64,000 nucleotides of DNA from Verrucomicrobiales bacterium (GCA_029213005.1 JARGPI010000008.1:1-64000), one strand, 5' to 3'. Shown: positions 16,638 through 26,336, numbered from the stretch's first letter. Translations and numbers: made by a program. Notes: generated by a model from the sequence alone, not told the origin.

Positions 16638-17948
16638 TCAATATTCGCGATGCACCAGAAGAACGGCATTCCGGCTGTTCCCCTTCCATTGGTCGAGTCG
16701 TTTTGCGGGAAGCAGCGAGAGGTCATCAACCTTTTCGAAGCCCGCTTTCTCCAGATACCCCGCTGCCTGCGTCGATAGAGCAAAAAGCCGGGAGGCATTC
16801 AATTTTTCAGCCTGTTTCCGGGCCGCCTCGACGAGGATGCCACCGTACCCCATTCCGTTGTGGCCTTTCTTTACAAATAGACAAGCAAGCTCGGCGACTT
16901 TCTCTTCCTCATAGAGATGAACAGCGACGCAGCCGACGACATTTCCATCAATCGCGAGGACGAGATAATCTTTAATATTCGCGATGATCTCCGACCGGGG
17001 GCGTTCGATTAACTGCTCATCTTCGACCGCTCTCCGGATCAACGAATAGATCTCATCCGCATCGCTCGGCGTCGCTAAGCGCACTTCGTGGTAGGCATCC
17101 GCATAGACCATCAGTCCGACACCTTCGTTACTGAAAAGCTCCGCCAGAAGCGCATCGTTCCGATCGACCCCGATCAAGTGCACCCGGGGGACGCCGTCGC
17201 GAGTCGCCCGAATCGCCTGCTTCACTTTCGATACAAATCCAATCGGCAATTCTTTGCCGCTCTCGCTTTCAAGGATTTTCTGAGCATCTTCGGATGACCA
17301 CTGACGGGATTCGAAATCGCCGGTATTCACCGGGTTACGTAACGAGATAAAAATAATTTTCGCCGCCTCCAGCGCCACTGCAATCTCGCGGGCCACGGTG
17401 TCGGAATTCACCCGTAGCGTACGTCCATCCGCGTCGAATCCAAGCGGTTGCACCACTGGCAGTATATTTTGATCAAGAAAACTCCGCAGCATCGCTCCGT
17501 CGACCCGATCAAGCGTTCCCGTGAACCGGGCATCCACTCCGCCGATGATACCTGCGGGACGCGCCTGAATTGCATTGGTCGAGGCAGCCCGAATTTTCAC
17601 CGTCGTCAGGCTCTGCATAATGGAGTGACTGAGCCGCGAAATCGCATCCATTGAGATCTCCAAAGTCGCCTCGTCAGTCACGCCGGTACCGTCACAATTC
17701 GACAGAGCCACCTTCCGTTTCGCCCCGAGGGCCTCAATTTGAGCCGCCGCCCCGTGAACCAAAACCACATCGATATTCAGTGAGCGGAGCACGGCCAAAT
17801 CGAGCAAAATATTCGAAAAGTCAGGTGACTCGATAACTGCGCCATCGAGAGCCACCACGAAAGTCGCACCCCGAAATTGGGGAACGTACTGGAGAATTGC
17901 TCTAAGATCTTCGAAGTTCACGGGGAAAGATAGCCGAGAATAGTGCAA
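16638..17948 (-). CDS. argA: Amino-acid N-acetyltransferase (N-acetylglutamate synthase)
   Basis: Catalyses acetyl-CoA plus glutamate to N-acetylglutamate, the first step of arginine synthesis, in the cytoplasm. Residues about 1-285 form an amino-acid-kinase fold (FVVALDGAVIESPD, DVVLVHGAAAQIEALGAK, VQPLGFDADGRTLRVNSD). Residues about 290-436 form a GNAT domain with AELACLFVKKGHNGMGYGGI as the acetyl-CoA loop, and AGYLEKAGFEKVDDLSLLP. The length of 436 fits the E. coli-type two-domain ArgA (443). The start is uncertain: the codon at 17948 is TTG, and a GTG at 17921 begins nearer to the conserved part. No other arg genes are adjacent. Confidence 0.92.
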   Translation of the reverse strand: MHYSRLSFPVNFEDLRAILQYVPQFRGATFVVALDGAVIESPDFSNILLDLAVLRSLNIDVVLVHGAAAQIEALGAKRKVALSNCDGTGVTDEATLEISMDAISRLSHSIMQSLTTVKIRAASTNAIQARPAGIIGGVDARFTGTLDRVDGAMLRSFLDQNILPVVQPLGFDADGRTLRVNSDTVAREIAVALEAAKIIFISLRNPVNTGDFESRQWSSEDAQKILESESGKELPIGFVSKVKQAIRATRDGVPRVHLIGVDRNDALLAELFSNEGVGLMVYADAYHEVRLATPSDADEIYSLIRRAVEDEQLIERPRSEIIANIKDYLVLAIDGNVVGCVAVHLYEEEKVAELACLFVKKGHNGMGYGGILVEAARKQAEKLNASRLFALSTQAAGYLEKAGFEKVDDLSLLPAKRLDQWKGNSRNAVLLVHREY

Positions 17949-18063
17949 TATTCATTCCATCCCTCGAATTTTCCCCTCCCTCAAAAATGAGACGATTCAT
18001 AAAATTAAGACTTTATTGTGGTATTTCTAGATTTTAGATCTAATTTGAACATTTTCGGAAAAA

Positions 18064-19407
18064 ATGACAAGAGGTCAGACCATCAAATACTCAGTGATTT
18101 CGGCGGGCATCGCGAAGATAACTTCGGTGATCCTGCAGTTTGTGTCACTACCTCTGGCGGCCCGCGTTTTGGGTAAAGAGGAGTTCGGAGTCTATTCGAT
18201 CGTATCCCTGACGATTTTTGTCTTCTCCATGTTACAACTGGGCGTCGGTCCGGCACTGTCCCGTTGTCTCGCCGAGGCGTCGGCAAAACGGCGGCGCAAT
18301 CTGGAACGACACTATTATCTAAACGGCGCGTTCCTGACGATTTCAATCGTCGCGATCGGTGCAACTCTGCTGGCAACGGCCGTTTCCTTCGTTCCCATGG
18401 AGGTGATTTTCGGGGATAAATTTTCCAACTACACCGATGTCTTACGATCCGCTCTCCTGCTCGGAATCTGCCTCACAGCCATCGAAATTGTTCTCTGGCA
18501 CACTGATGGAACGTTGGAGGGTTACCTCGAAGCGTATGTGATGCACTACGCGCTATCGATCAGCAACGTGATCGGAGGCCTGGCGATTGTGGTAGGGATT
18601 CGTCATTTTCAGAGTATCGAATTTATGCTTATTGCCATCACGGTTCCCAAAATAGTGTCGCGGCTGGTCTGCACGGGGCTACTCTGGAAGCGACGTCCCT
18701 ATTTGATCAAAAAATGGACCCATCTCCGGGCCGCCACCCTGAAGACCTTTCTGAAAGACGGAATCTCATTTTCGGTAACGACTAATTTGGCCTACATCGT
18801 GGAAGTCTTTACCTGCGGCCTCCTCGTGGGTCGCCTCCTCGGCCCCTCCGACGTCGCCGTCTACAACATCTTTGCCACTTTCACGACCGTATTCACCGGA
18901 CTGATTCTCATGGTGGTTCGCCCGTTCTGGACAGCAGCCATTGACGCGAGTCAGAAAGGAGATTTGGAGTGGTTGAAGAGTGCGACCTACAAACTTTATC
19001 TCTACTTCTTTTCCCTGCTCGGGCTCGCCGGCCTGGGACTAATAATACTGGGACCTTTCGCAGTGGAGCTGCTTTATGGCTCCGAGTTTCAGATTCCGCG
19101 ATTCCTCTTTATCGCCCATTTTTGTTTTGTTGCCATGGCCGGGCTTCGCTCCCTCAATATGTATGTCATGATGGGTCTGGGTAAGTTAGGAAAAACAGTG
19201 GTTCCAATCGTCAGCGGACTGATTCCGGGACTGCTATTCGCCGCCTTTGGACTAAGCAAAATGCAGCTCCCCGGCATGTTTCTGGGCCTCGCTCTTGGTA
19301 TAGCAATCTACCCGGCATGGAAACTGTCGAAATACATTCTGGATCACTTCCAATCCATCGCTAAAAACGCCGCTCCTCTTGATACACCCCAAACAACCAC
19401 ACCATGA
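18064..19407 (+). CDS. Polysaccharide flippase (MOP/Wzx-type)
   Basis: A 447-residue integral membrane protein with about 12 hydrophobic segments. Its N-terminus, GIAKITSVILQFVSLPLAAR followed by VLGKEEFGVYSIVS, is the signature of polysaccharide biosynthesis/export flippases. They move lipid-linked oligosaccharides across the inner membrane. It overlaps the next gene by 4 bp (ATGA), so the two are translationally coupled. There is no polymerase or initiating transferase nearby, so this is a small two-gene cell-surface glycan island between argA and a convergent oxidoreductase gene. The 115-bp gap before it is AT-rich and holds the palindrome TTAGATCTAA at 18034-18043. Confidence 0.88.
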   Translation: MTRGQTIKYSVISAGIAKITSVILQFVSLPLAARVLGKEEFGVYSIVSLTIFVFSMLQLGVGPALSRCLAEASAKRRRNLERHYYLNGAFLTISIVAIGATLLATAVSFVPMEVIFGDKFSNYTDVLRSALLLGICLTAIEIVLWHTDGTLEGYLEAYVMHYALSISNVIGGLAIVVGIRHFQSIEFMLIAITVPKIVSRLVCTGLLWKRRPYLIKKWTHLRAATLKTFLKDGISFSVTTNLAYIVEVFTCGLLVGRLLGPSDVAVYNIFATFTTVFTGLILMVVRPFWTAAIDASQKGDLEWLKSATYKLYLYFFSLLGLAGLGLIILGPFAVELLYGSEFQIPRFLFIAHFCFVAMAGLRSLNMYVMMGLGKLGKTVVPIVSGLIPGLLFAAFGLSKMQLPGMFLGLALGIAIYPAWKLSKYILDHFQSIAKNAAPLDTPQTTTP

Positions 19408-20057
19408 TCCCTAAAATTTTCCATTACTGCTGGTTCGGAGGTAACCAGCTCTGTGACTTATCCCGGAAATGCATGAAGAGTTGGGAAAGTATATGTCCGG
19501 ACTACGAAGTGATGCACTGGGACGAATCCGGTATTGATCTTACCGATCCGTTTATCGCTGAAAATATTGAAAAGAAACAGTGGGCCTTCGTCGCTGATTA
19601 TGTTCGACTCCAGAAGCTGGCCGAATTTGGCGGGATCTATCTGGATACTGATATGGAACTGGTAAAGTCGCCTGATGACCTGCTACACCTCCCCTGTTTC
19701 ATCGGGGAAGAAAAACCCGGTCGGGTCAATAGCGCCTATCTCGGGACTGAAGCAGGGAATCCTTTCATCGCTGAGTGCCTCGAGTTTATGGTCGAGCGCT
19801 TTAACTCATCCAGGCCCTACCTGATCGCCCCTGAAGTGTGTTCACAGGTAATAGGCAATCACCCGGAGGTGACCGTTTTTCCGCCCGAGTACTTTTATCC
19901 CTACAACCCCTACAACGACCGGACTGACAACCACCAGTTGATGTTCTCCGACATCACCGAGAACACTTACGCGATTCATCATTGGGCGAAAAGCTGGTCA
20001 ATGCCGCTTCACCAGAAAATCTTCCGGAAAATCAGTCAACTCGCCACAGGTTCCTGA
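19404..20057 (+). CDS. Family 32-type glycosyltransferase
   Basis: A 217-residue GT-A-fold sugar transferase of the OCH1/capsular type. The start IPKIFHYCWFGG is the family hallmark, followed by SWESICPDYEVMHWDESGID and FVADYVRLQKLAEFGGIYLD. The catalytic DxD motif is in YLDTDMELV, and the C-terminal YAIHHWAKSW is also conserved. It is cytoplasmic or membrane-associated and probably builds the glycan exported by the preceding flippase, with which it overlaps by 4 bp. The donor and acceptor sugars are not known. Confidence 0.88.
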   Translation: MIPKIFHYCWFGGNQLCDLSRKCMKSWESICPDYEVMHWDESGIDLTDPFIAENIEKKQWAFVADYVRLQKLAEFGGIYLDTDMELVKSPDDLLHLPCFIGEEKPGRVNSAYLGTEAGNPFIAECLEFMVERFNSSRPYLIAPEVCSQVIGNHPEVTVFPPEYFYPYNPYNDRTDNHQLMFSDITENTYAIHHWAKSWSMPLHQKIFRKISQLATGS

Positions 20058-20093
20058 AAAAAATGCGCAGGCAGTGACTTTCCGCCTACGCAT
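20057..20093 (-). terminator. Intrinsic terminator between convergent genes
   Basis: Arms ATGCGCAGGC (20063-20072) and GCCTACGCAT (20084-20093) flank an 11-nt loop. As minus-strand RNA all ten positions pair, one as a U-G wobble, and a run of seven U follows (20063-20057). It serves the minus-strand oxidoreductase gene ending at 20113. The weaker + strand version may also end the glycosyltransferase transcript. Confidence 0.82.
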
Positions 20094-20112
20094 CATTCAA
20101 GGAAAATTATGG

Positions 20113-21483
20113 TTAGACCAGTTTCCAGTCACCCCGGTAAGGAAGCGCCATCAGCAATTTCTGAGCCTCGTCATCCCCGACGACTTTCTCGGCCTTTGAA
20201 TCCCAATTCACGGGTCGACCCAGTTTTTCTGAAATATAGGCAAGATGCCCCGGAGTAGCTGAACGGTGCCCGGTTTCCGCAGGACAGATACATTCCTTGT
20301 GGTTGATGACCCCGTCTACAAAATTACTCTGGTGACCTGATCCGGGATGATAGCCTTTCCACTCGCCGGGATTAAAAGAGAAGTTAGTTCCCTTGGGATT
20401 GTTGTCCGAGGTGGCAACCCATTCCGGATTTGATGCCTCCACTTTCCCGCGGGTGACATAAACCCATCCATCCTCGCCGATCCACTTGGTGCCCATCGTG
20501 TTTTGAGTAGACATGACAACTTCAATATCGCCGGGATATTGACTCACCACCTCGTATTTCACCGGGGAATTATAGATCTCCATCAATTCGCTGATATACT
20601 TGAAGTTCTTTGCCTCGACACGGGTGGGGCCTGAATTATCCATATCGAGTCCCCAGTGAGCGATGTCATTATGGTGACCAATCCAGTCCATCAACTGGCC
20701 GCCGCCAAAGTTGAGATGCCAGCGCCAGTTCCAATGATAGCGGGCCTCCATAAAGGGAAGCTTTTCACTGGGCCCACACCACATATCATAATCAAAATTC
20801 GCCGGTGGTTCCTTAATCGTGGTATCGCCCTGAGCTTTATCTCTGCCCGTGGGAAGCCCGACTTCGACTTTTGTAATCTTACCGATATGACCATTTCGCA
20901 CCAACTCGACAGCGTGACGAAATCTCTTATCGGAGCGTTGCTGCGATCCAACCTGGAATATCAGATCCCGGTTCGCGATTTCCCGGTGCAAGTGATACCC
21001 CTCGGCAAAGAGATGAGTGATCGGTTTTTCGCAATAAATATGAATGCCTTTCTTCGCAGCCTCCATACAGACCAGCGCGTGCCAGTGATCCGGAGTCGCC
21101 ACCATGATCGCATCGAGATCCTCTTTCTCGATCATCTCACGGAAATCGGCGTAACCCTTTACTCCGCTTTCACTTCCGCCCTTCCGGGCATTGGCTTTGT
21201 TGAGTAGCTTTAACCCCTCGTCCAGACCCTGAGGGTTTCCGCCATTCGGAGCAGCGTAGCTCTGGTGCAAATCACAAACAGCGACTCCGTGAGCCTGTTT
21301 GTGATTCATCAAAGCAGTCATCACTCCCCGGCCCCGGTTACCCATTCCGACAAACCCCATATTGATCCGTTTACTCGGTGCATCCGCGCCTAGCACAGAA
21401 GACGGAATGATGGCAGGAGCGGCGATCGCCCCGGCGGCTCCAGCGAGAAAACGACGTCGAGTGGTGTTTGTTTTTTGATTCAT
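20113..21483 (-). CDS. Gfo/Idh/MocA-family oxidoreductase, Tat-exported
   Basis: A 456-residue exported sugar dehydrogenase-like protein. The Tat signal is TRRRFLAGAAGAIAAPAIIP, then a Rossmann start INMGFVGMGNRGRGVM, DAIMVATPDHWHALVCMEAA and IHIYCEKPITHLFAEG, with the classic EKP. The C-terminal domain includes HLNFGGGQLMDWIGHHNDIA, with the conserved His pair. The substrate is unknown. It is followed upstream by a sugar isomerase/epimerase-like gene on the same strand (21542), a pairing that suggests a shared path for a secreted or periplasmic sugar. It ends with a strong terminator at 20057-20093. Confidence 0.9.
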   Translation of the reverse strand: MNQKTNTTRRRFLAGAAGAIAAPAIIPSSVLGADAPSKRINMGFVGMGNRGRGVMTALMNHKQAHGVAVCDLHQSYAAPNGGNPQGLDEGLKLLNKANARKGGSESGVKGYADFREMIEKEDLDAIMVATPDHWHALVCMEAAKKGIHIYCEKPITHLFAEGYHLHREIANRDLIFQVGSQQRSDKRFRHAVELVRNGHIGKITKVEVGLPTGRDKAQGDTTIKEPPANFDYDMWCGPSEKLPFMEARYHWNWRWHLNFGGGQLMDWIGHHNDIAHWGLDMDNSGPTRVEAKNFKYISELMEIYNSPVKYEVVSQYPGDIEVVMSTQNTMGTKWIGEDGWVYVTRGKVEASNPEWVATSDNNPKGTNFSFNPGEWKGYHPGSGHQSNFVDGVINHKECICPAETGHRSATPGHLAYISEKLGRPVNWDSKAEKVVGDDEAQKLLMALPYRGDWKLV

Positions 21484-21541
21484 AATATTGCGTACCAGTT
21501 AATGGTGCTGAAAAAGAAAACCTTACTGATCAAATCGCCGC

Positions 21542-22441
21542 TTAAACATCACACAATTGCGCCGCGTGACGGAGCGCTTCCAAAGGATCATCCCATTCCG
21601 GGATGAATTCCTGAGCGACAAACCCTTTGTATCCCGTCTTGATGATCTCTTCCAAAATCGGCGGATAGTTGATCTCCTGAGTATTATCCAACTCGGCACG
21701 CCCCGGATTACCCGCGGTATGATAATGGCCGATAATATCCTTATACTGCCGGATCCTCCGGATGATATCCCCGTTCATTACCGAGACGTGATAGATATCA
21801 AAAAGGAGTTTGAACTGGTCGGAACCAATTTCATTGATCATTTCCGCACAAAAATCGACATCGTCCCCGAAGTATCCGGGATGCCCTTTCATCGGGTGAG
21901 TGTCATCCCGGGAGTTTAGATGTTCCAGAACGAGAGTGACCCCTTCCTTATCCGCTTTGGGGAGAACTTTCTTCCAGGTTTCAATGCAGTTTTTAGCGCC
22001 GGTCTCCTTGTCGAGGCCATCAAACTGCATACCGGTAAAAGTAATCACGCTGCCACAACCGACTGCCTTTGCGACATCGATCGCTTCCTCCAGTTTCGCG
22101 ATCGTTTCCGCCTGAAATTCTGGATTGCAGGGACCTTTGGCGAAACCGTGACTGCTCACCAGTGAGATTTCCAGCCCCATTTCCTTCACATCAGCATACA
22201 CTTCGCGGGGAATCCCCTCCATCGCCACGATACCGATATCTTTGCAGTGCTTTGCCAGTTCCAATGGTTTGTAGTGATCCTTAAACGTCCAGCCCATGAT
22301 TGACTGGCGGATTCTTCCGTTTTTAACGACAAAATCGGGATCGACGGCATCCCGCCGAAGCTGAGCCTGCAGGTTGGAACCTAAAACCAGACCGGAAGCG
22401 GCGAGAGTGGATTGTTGTAAAAAGCGACGTCGCGAATGCAT
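21542..22441 (-). CDS. Sugar phosphate isomerase/epimerase-like TIM barrel, Tat-exported
   Basis: A 299-residue protein of the AP-endonuclease-2-type TIM-barrel fold, close to hydroxypyruvate isomerase/xylose isomerase-like proteins. The Tat signal RRRFLQQSTLAASGLVLGS is followed by barrel strands: GSVITFTGMQFDG, VTLVLEHLNSRDDTHPMKGH, KLLFDIYHVSVMNGD, IGHYHTAGNPGRAELD and GFVAQEFIPEWD. The Glu, Asp, His and Glu metal ligands of the family are recognisable in these strands. I chose ATG at 22441, which starts directly at the Tat motif; a further upstream start would add 28 residues without conserved content. It sits 58 bp before the oxidoreductase at 20113 and is probably co-transcribed. Confidence 0.88.
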   Translation of the reverse strand: MHSRRRFLQQSTLAASGLVLGSNLQAQLRRDAVDPDFVVKNGRIRQSIMGWTFKDHYKPLELAKHCKDIGIVAMEGIPREVYADVKEMGLEISLVSSHGFAKGPCNPEFQAETIAKLEEAIDVAKAVGCGSVITFTGMQFDGLDKETGAKNCIETWKKVLPKADKEGVTLVLEHLNSRDDTHPMKGHPGYFGDDVDFCAEMINEIGSDQFKLLFDIYHVSVMNGDIIRRIRQYKDIIGHYHTAGNPGRAELDNTQEINYPPILEEIIKTGYKGFVAQEFIPEWDDPLEALRHAAQLCDV

Positions 22442-22559
22442 TCGGAAGCGTACAACAAAATCCTCTCCCGACGCAAGGCCGTTATTATGGCCTGCTCGCC
22501 ATTTCCTTCGTCCTTTGCATCGCATTCAAGACGCTTTTCGGGTAACATCCTCAGAATTT

Positions 22560-23915
22560 ATGATTTACCCCAAAATTGAGATGCTTCTGCAGCAGAACCG
22601 GTTTTCGGAAGCCGAAGCTGCAATTCGTGAACAAATCGGTAAATCGGTTGATGACGAATATCTGTTCTTCCTTCTCGGCCTCGTCATGTTAAGTCAAAAT
22701 AAACCGCGGGAAGCGGAAAAGGCCGGGCTCGAAGCGATTCGTCTCAACGCAGAATTTGATCTCGGATTCTACCTCTGTTCAAGGGCACAGTTGGATCAGG
22801 GTAAAAAGGGAGAAGCCCTGACATCGATCGAAACCGCCATCGGCCTCGATCCTTACGATGCGGATTATTTTTGTCAAAAAGCCCAGATTTTTCTCGAGCG
22901 GAAAAAGTATGAAGAGACTCTCAAAGCGGCCGAGGAGGGCCTCGCGATCAATCAGGATCATGATGAATGCCGCATCCTCCGCAGCATCACCCTCGAGAGA
23001 ATGGGCCGTCATGATGAGGCCGAAGGGGAAAGCCTCGGGATTCTTGCAGATGATCCGGACGCTGCTGACTCGCACATTTTGCGGGGGTGGGTATTGGCCG
23101 AGAGAAACGACACCAAAGGAGCGGAGCACCATTTCCTCGAAGCGCTTCGAATCCAGGCAGACCATCCCGGAGCCCGCGAAGGACTGACCTTTATCTACAA
23201 ATTGAAACATCCGCTTTTGGGCTGGGCATTGAAAGTTCTGCTCTGGATCGAAAAATTCCCGTTCTGGTTAGCGATCGTCGGGATCTTTCTGGTGATGCGT
23301 TTTGGAGATAAAATCGCCGACTCCGATTTACCCCAGCCTCTCCCCTTTCTCGGCGTAATCCTGAGGGTCTTTATTTACTCCTTCTTTGTCATCGCGCTGC
23401 TGGTGCAGCCGCTCTTTGATGTGTTGTTATGGATCTCGAAATCGACTCGTCACGCGCTGAGCGCAAAGCAAGTCACCGCCGTGAAATGGGCAATCGTTCC
23501 TGTCATCATCTCGATGATCTATCTCGTCCTTTTCATCATCAGCATGACAGGCCGCATGGTTCCGATTCACGCGGTGATCTGGGCAGCACTCGCGGCATTG
23601 ATTTTCGAAATTTTCGAGAGTTCAAACCTTACCGTGAAACGCTGCATGACCGGATTGGTCATTTTATGCCTCGCCGTGATCATCTTTATCGAAAGCTATA
23701 CCTATGGTTACCTGATGCCCAGAGTCACAGAATTCAGAAACAGCCTGCTCGCGGCGGAAGGCAACAAGGAAGAACTCCAAAATCTGGCCAAAGAATTCTC
23801 CTCCACCCTAAAGAACAGCTTCCGATACCTCCACCTTCCCGCCCTCACGATCTGGTTGCTGGCCGCATTTTCCGACAATGTGAGGATGCTGTTCGAGAGA
23901 AAATTCGGTGACTAG
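22560..23915 (+). CDS. TPR-repeat protein with C-terminal membrane domain
   Basis: A 451-residue protein. Residues about 1-220 are tetratricopeptide repeats (LLQQNRFSEAEAAIREQI, LLGLVMLSQNKPREAEKAGL, LRGWVLAERNDTKGAEHHFL). Residues about 230-451 hold four to five hydrophobic segments, such as FWLAIVGIFLVMRFG, VFIYSFFVIALLVQPLFDVL and WAIVPVIISMIYLVLFI. This arrangement is seen in many PVC-bacteria proteins of unknown role. ATG at 22560 is selected because it begins the first TPR and lies upstream of no known domain; earlier in-frame starts overlap the divergent isomerase gene. Confidence 0.78.
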   Translation: MIYPKIEMLLQQNRFSEAEAAIREQIGKSVDDEYLFFLLGLVMLSQNKPREAEKAGLEAIRLNAEFDLGFYLCSRAQLDQGKKGEALTSIETAIGLDPYDADYFCQKAQIFLERKKYEETLKAAEEGLAINQDHDECRILRSITLERMGRHDEAEGESLGILADDPDAADSHILRGWVLAERNDTKGAEHHFLEALRIQADHPGAREGLTFIYKLKHPLLGWALKVLLWIEKFPFWLAIVGIFLVMRFGDKIADSDLPQPLPFLGVILRVFIYSFFVIALLVQPLFDVLLWISKSTRHALSAKQVTAVKWAIVPVIISMIYLVLFIISMTGRMVPIHAVIWAALAALIFEIFESSNLTVKRCMTGLVILCLAVIIFIESYTYGYLMPRVTEFRNSLLAAEGNKEELQNLAKEFSSTLKNSFRYLHLPALTIWLLAAFSDNVRMLFERKFGD

Positions 23916-23992
23916 TGAACCTTTCAACCTGACTGCGAGCATCTTGCCCTCCCACCATCAAAAAGTATCTTCAAGATTCAAAATATGGTATT

Positions 23993-24030
23993 TATAGTTT
24001 TTATTTGTATTTACGAAATAGAAAACTATA
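23993..24030. promoter_or_regulatory. AT-only inverted repeat upstream of the haem-binding propeller gene
   Basis: TATAGTTTT (23993-24001) and AAAACTATA (24022-24030) are perfect 9-bp complements, extended by TATTT/AAATA with one bulged base. It lies about 105 bp before the start codon at 24135, in an AT-rich stretch. It may be an operator, a promoter region (TTGTAT and TATATT with a 16-bp spacer overlap it) or a hairpin. Confidence 0.45.
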
Positions 24031-24134
24031 TTAAACCTTACAGATTCTTTAAAGTATAGCTTTTGAGAATTTCGAATCCGGTTAATTCCGGAAGTTGCTA
24101 CCCAAAAACACCAATACACAAAACACACAGGTCC

Positions 24135-26336
24135 ATGACAAAGGTTTTCACTACTTTGCTAACCATCTACCTCTCTTCCAACGCCCTCCTTGGAAGAGAG
24201 GCCCCTGTTCCCACCGATCCGGCGACCGAAGTCATCAAATTTGCCGGTCCGGATTTGATCAAGCACCCCATCGGAATGACTTACACCAACGATGGAAAAT
24301 TACTGGTCATCGAGTCCCACACTCACTTCAGACCGAAAACTTACGGCGGCCCGGCATCCGATCAGATTGTCTGGATTCGCGATATCGACGGTGACGGAAT
24401 TGCTGATACCCGCTCTATCTTTTTCGGAGAGGACATCAAGGCGACCATGAATATCGCTACGCATCCGAAAACCGGCGCTATCTACGTCGCCACCCGAAAC
24501 GGAATTGTACGCCTCTGGGATCGGAACGGAAATGGCGTAGCCGACGCCTATACTGCGGAACGAATTGTGTATTTCGATTTCGAAAAGAAGTATCTCGATA
24601 ACGGATACGGTTGTGCCGGCCTTGCCTTTGACGATGATGGAAATTTACTTTTCGGTATCGGCGGTATTCTCGGGGCGGCTTACACTCTGAAAAGTACCGA
24701 TGGGGTTAGCTATAGTGACCAGGGCGAAGGCGGTAATATATGGAAGTGCAACCCGGATGGCGGCGACCTAAAGCTATTCGCAACCGGTTTCTGGAATCCT
24801 TTTGGTCTCTGCCACGCTCCCGGCGGGCATGTCTTTGCTACCGACAACGATCCGAGTTCCCGACCTCCAAGCCGCCTCCACCACGTCATCGATGGCGGGG
24901 ACTACGGCTATCAGTTTCGCTACGGAGCAAGCGGGCGGCACCCCTTTATCTCCTGGGATGGCGAATTGCCCGGAACACTTCCGATGCTGCATGGCACCGG
25001 CGACGCACCCTGCGATGTCCTTTTCCATCAGGGCAATCTGCTGGTGGCGAGTTGGTCTGATCACCGCGTTGAAATCTACCCCCTCACCTGGGACAAGACT
25101 CATTTTAAAACCGAACGGAAAATACTTCTTAAAGGCGGACTTGAATTCCGTCCCGTCGGTTTTGCGACTGGTAGCGATGGTGATCTCTATATCAGCGACT
25201 GGGTAAAAGGTGACTACCAACTTCACGGAGAAGGCGCCATCTGGCGGATCAAAAACTGGGCTCCGGCAGACACCAAAGTCAACGATTCCATCACTGAACA
25301 AAAAGAGATTGATGCAAAAGATCCGTGGACCTTTTCCCGACTGGTCTCCGGACATCTCGAAGGAGGGTCAATCAGCCCGGAAGACAAAAAGGTCTTTGAA
25401 CTACTCACTTCCCGCTTTCATAAAAAAGAAAATAGCGATGAACTCATCTTCGAAGCGGTTTCCCCTGATCAGGAGAATAAAACCCTCCGGTTGTTGGCGA
25501 TGAAGTGGATCGCTGACAAAAAGCTCGAAAAATTCCGTGAACCGATCGAGGCCGAGATAAGCGACCCACAGGACCCGATCCTTTTCCACGCCGCTATCAC
25601 AACCAAAGCCCGGCTCGATGGAAAAGCAGCCATGGATGACGATATTCAAAAAATGCTGTTGTCGGAACTCGAGTCAGCCTCGCCGATGGCCCGGAAAGCC
25701 GCTTTTCTCCTCCTCGACGACCGGGGAAAAGTTGAAGTGGATCGCCTCCGTAAAATTTACGAGACAGGAACGGATGAAATGCGCTCCGGAGTAGCGTTGA
25801 CCTTGAAAAATCACAGCGAACCGGAGAAGGCCGTCGCTTTTGCGAGGGAGATCATCAAAAATGACGAGTCCCCGAAGATTGCGGCGTTTGCGAGCCTTGC
25901 CGATCCAAAAGGCAGCCTGAGAAAGCCAGTCGAACCGCTCGAAATCGGCGAATTTATCTTTCACCAAAACTGCGCGAAGTGCCACCGGGTCAATGGTTAC
26001 GGAAAAAAGGGAGGTCTCGACCTCAGCGCGATCGGTGTCCGGGGACGCGAACATATCATCAATTCAGTGGTGAATCCTTCGGCAGAGATTTCTCCTCAGT
26101 ATGAAACCTGGAAAGTCCTCATGGCCGATGGAACCGAGCACGTCGGCTTTGTGACCGGGGAAAAAGCGGGTATCCATTTTTACAGCGACGCCGCTGGTAA
26201 CAAATTCACCATCGACACAAATCACATGGTGGAAAGAGAGCATCTTCCGGTCTCGTTAATGCCTGCTGCGTTGAATGAACAGATCGGTGAAGAAGACTTC
26301 ACACACCTCGTCGATTGGCTACTTCAGTTAAAATAA
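24135..26336 (+). CDS. PVC-type haem-binding protein with beta-propeller
   Basis: A 733-residue secreted protein. A signal peptide (VFTTLLTIYLSSNALLG) leads to a membrane-bound dehydrogenase-type propeller (about 35-380) with DGDGIADTRSIFF, NGNGVADAYTAE and ATGSDGDLYISDWVKGDYQ. A HEAT-like helical part follows, and a C-terminal c-type cytochrome, FIFHQNCAKCHRVNGYGKKG, with CxxCH. The end (YETWKVLMADGTEHVGFVTG) matches the PVC-specific domain that follows such haems. This family is thought to oxidise sugars in the periplasm with electron transfer through the haem. ATG at 24135 is preferred; a TTG at 24063 has no support. Confidence 0.9.
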   Translation: MTKVFTTLLTIYLSSNALLGREAPVPTDPATEVIKFAGPDLIKHPIGMTYTNDGKLLVIESHTHFRPKTYGGPASDQIVWIRDIDGDGIADTRSIFFGEDIKATMNIATHPKTGAIYVATRNGIVRLWDRNGNGVADAYTAERIVYFDFEKKYLDNGYGCAGLAFDDDGNLLFGIGGILGAAYTLKSTDGVSYSDQGEGGNIWKCNPDGGDLKLFATGFWNPFGLCHAPGGHVFATDNDPSSRPPSRLHHVIDGGDYGYQFRYGASGRHPFISWDGELPGTLPMLHGTGDAPCDVLFHQGNLLVASWSDHRVEIYPLTWDKTHFKTERKILLKGGLEFRPVGFATGSDGDLYISDWVKGDYQLHGEGAIWRIKNWAPADTKVNDSITEQKEIDAKDPWTFSRLVSGHLEGGSISPEDKKVFELLTSRFHKKENSDELIFEAVSPDQENKTLRLLAMKWIADKKLEKFREPIEAEISDPQDPILFHAAITTKARLDGKAAMDDDIQKMLLSELESASPMARKAAFLLLDDRGKVEVDRLRKIYETGTDEMRSGVALTLKNHSEPEKAVAFAREIIKNDESPKIAAFASLADPKGSLRKPVEPLEIGEFIFHQNCAKCHRVNGYGKKGGLDLSAIGVRGREHIINSVVNPSAEISPQYETWKVLMADGTEHVGFVTGEKAGIHFYSDAAGNKFTIDTNHMVEREHLPVSLMPAALNEQIGEEDFTHLVDWLLQLK

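Noticed and set aside
24063..24134. Extended N-terminus of the haem-binding protein from a TTG
   Set aside because: The added residues are polar and precede a normal signal peptide that starts at ATG 24135.
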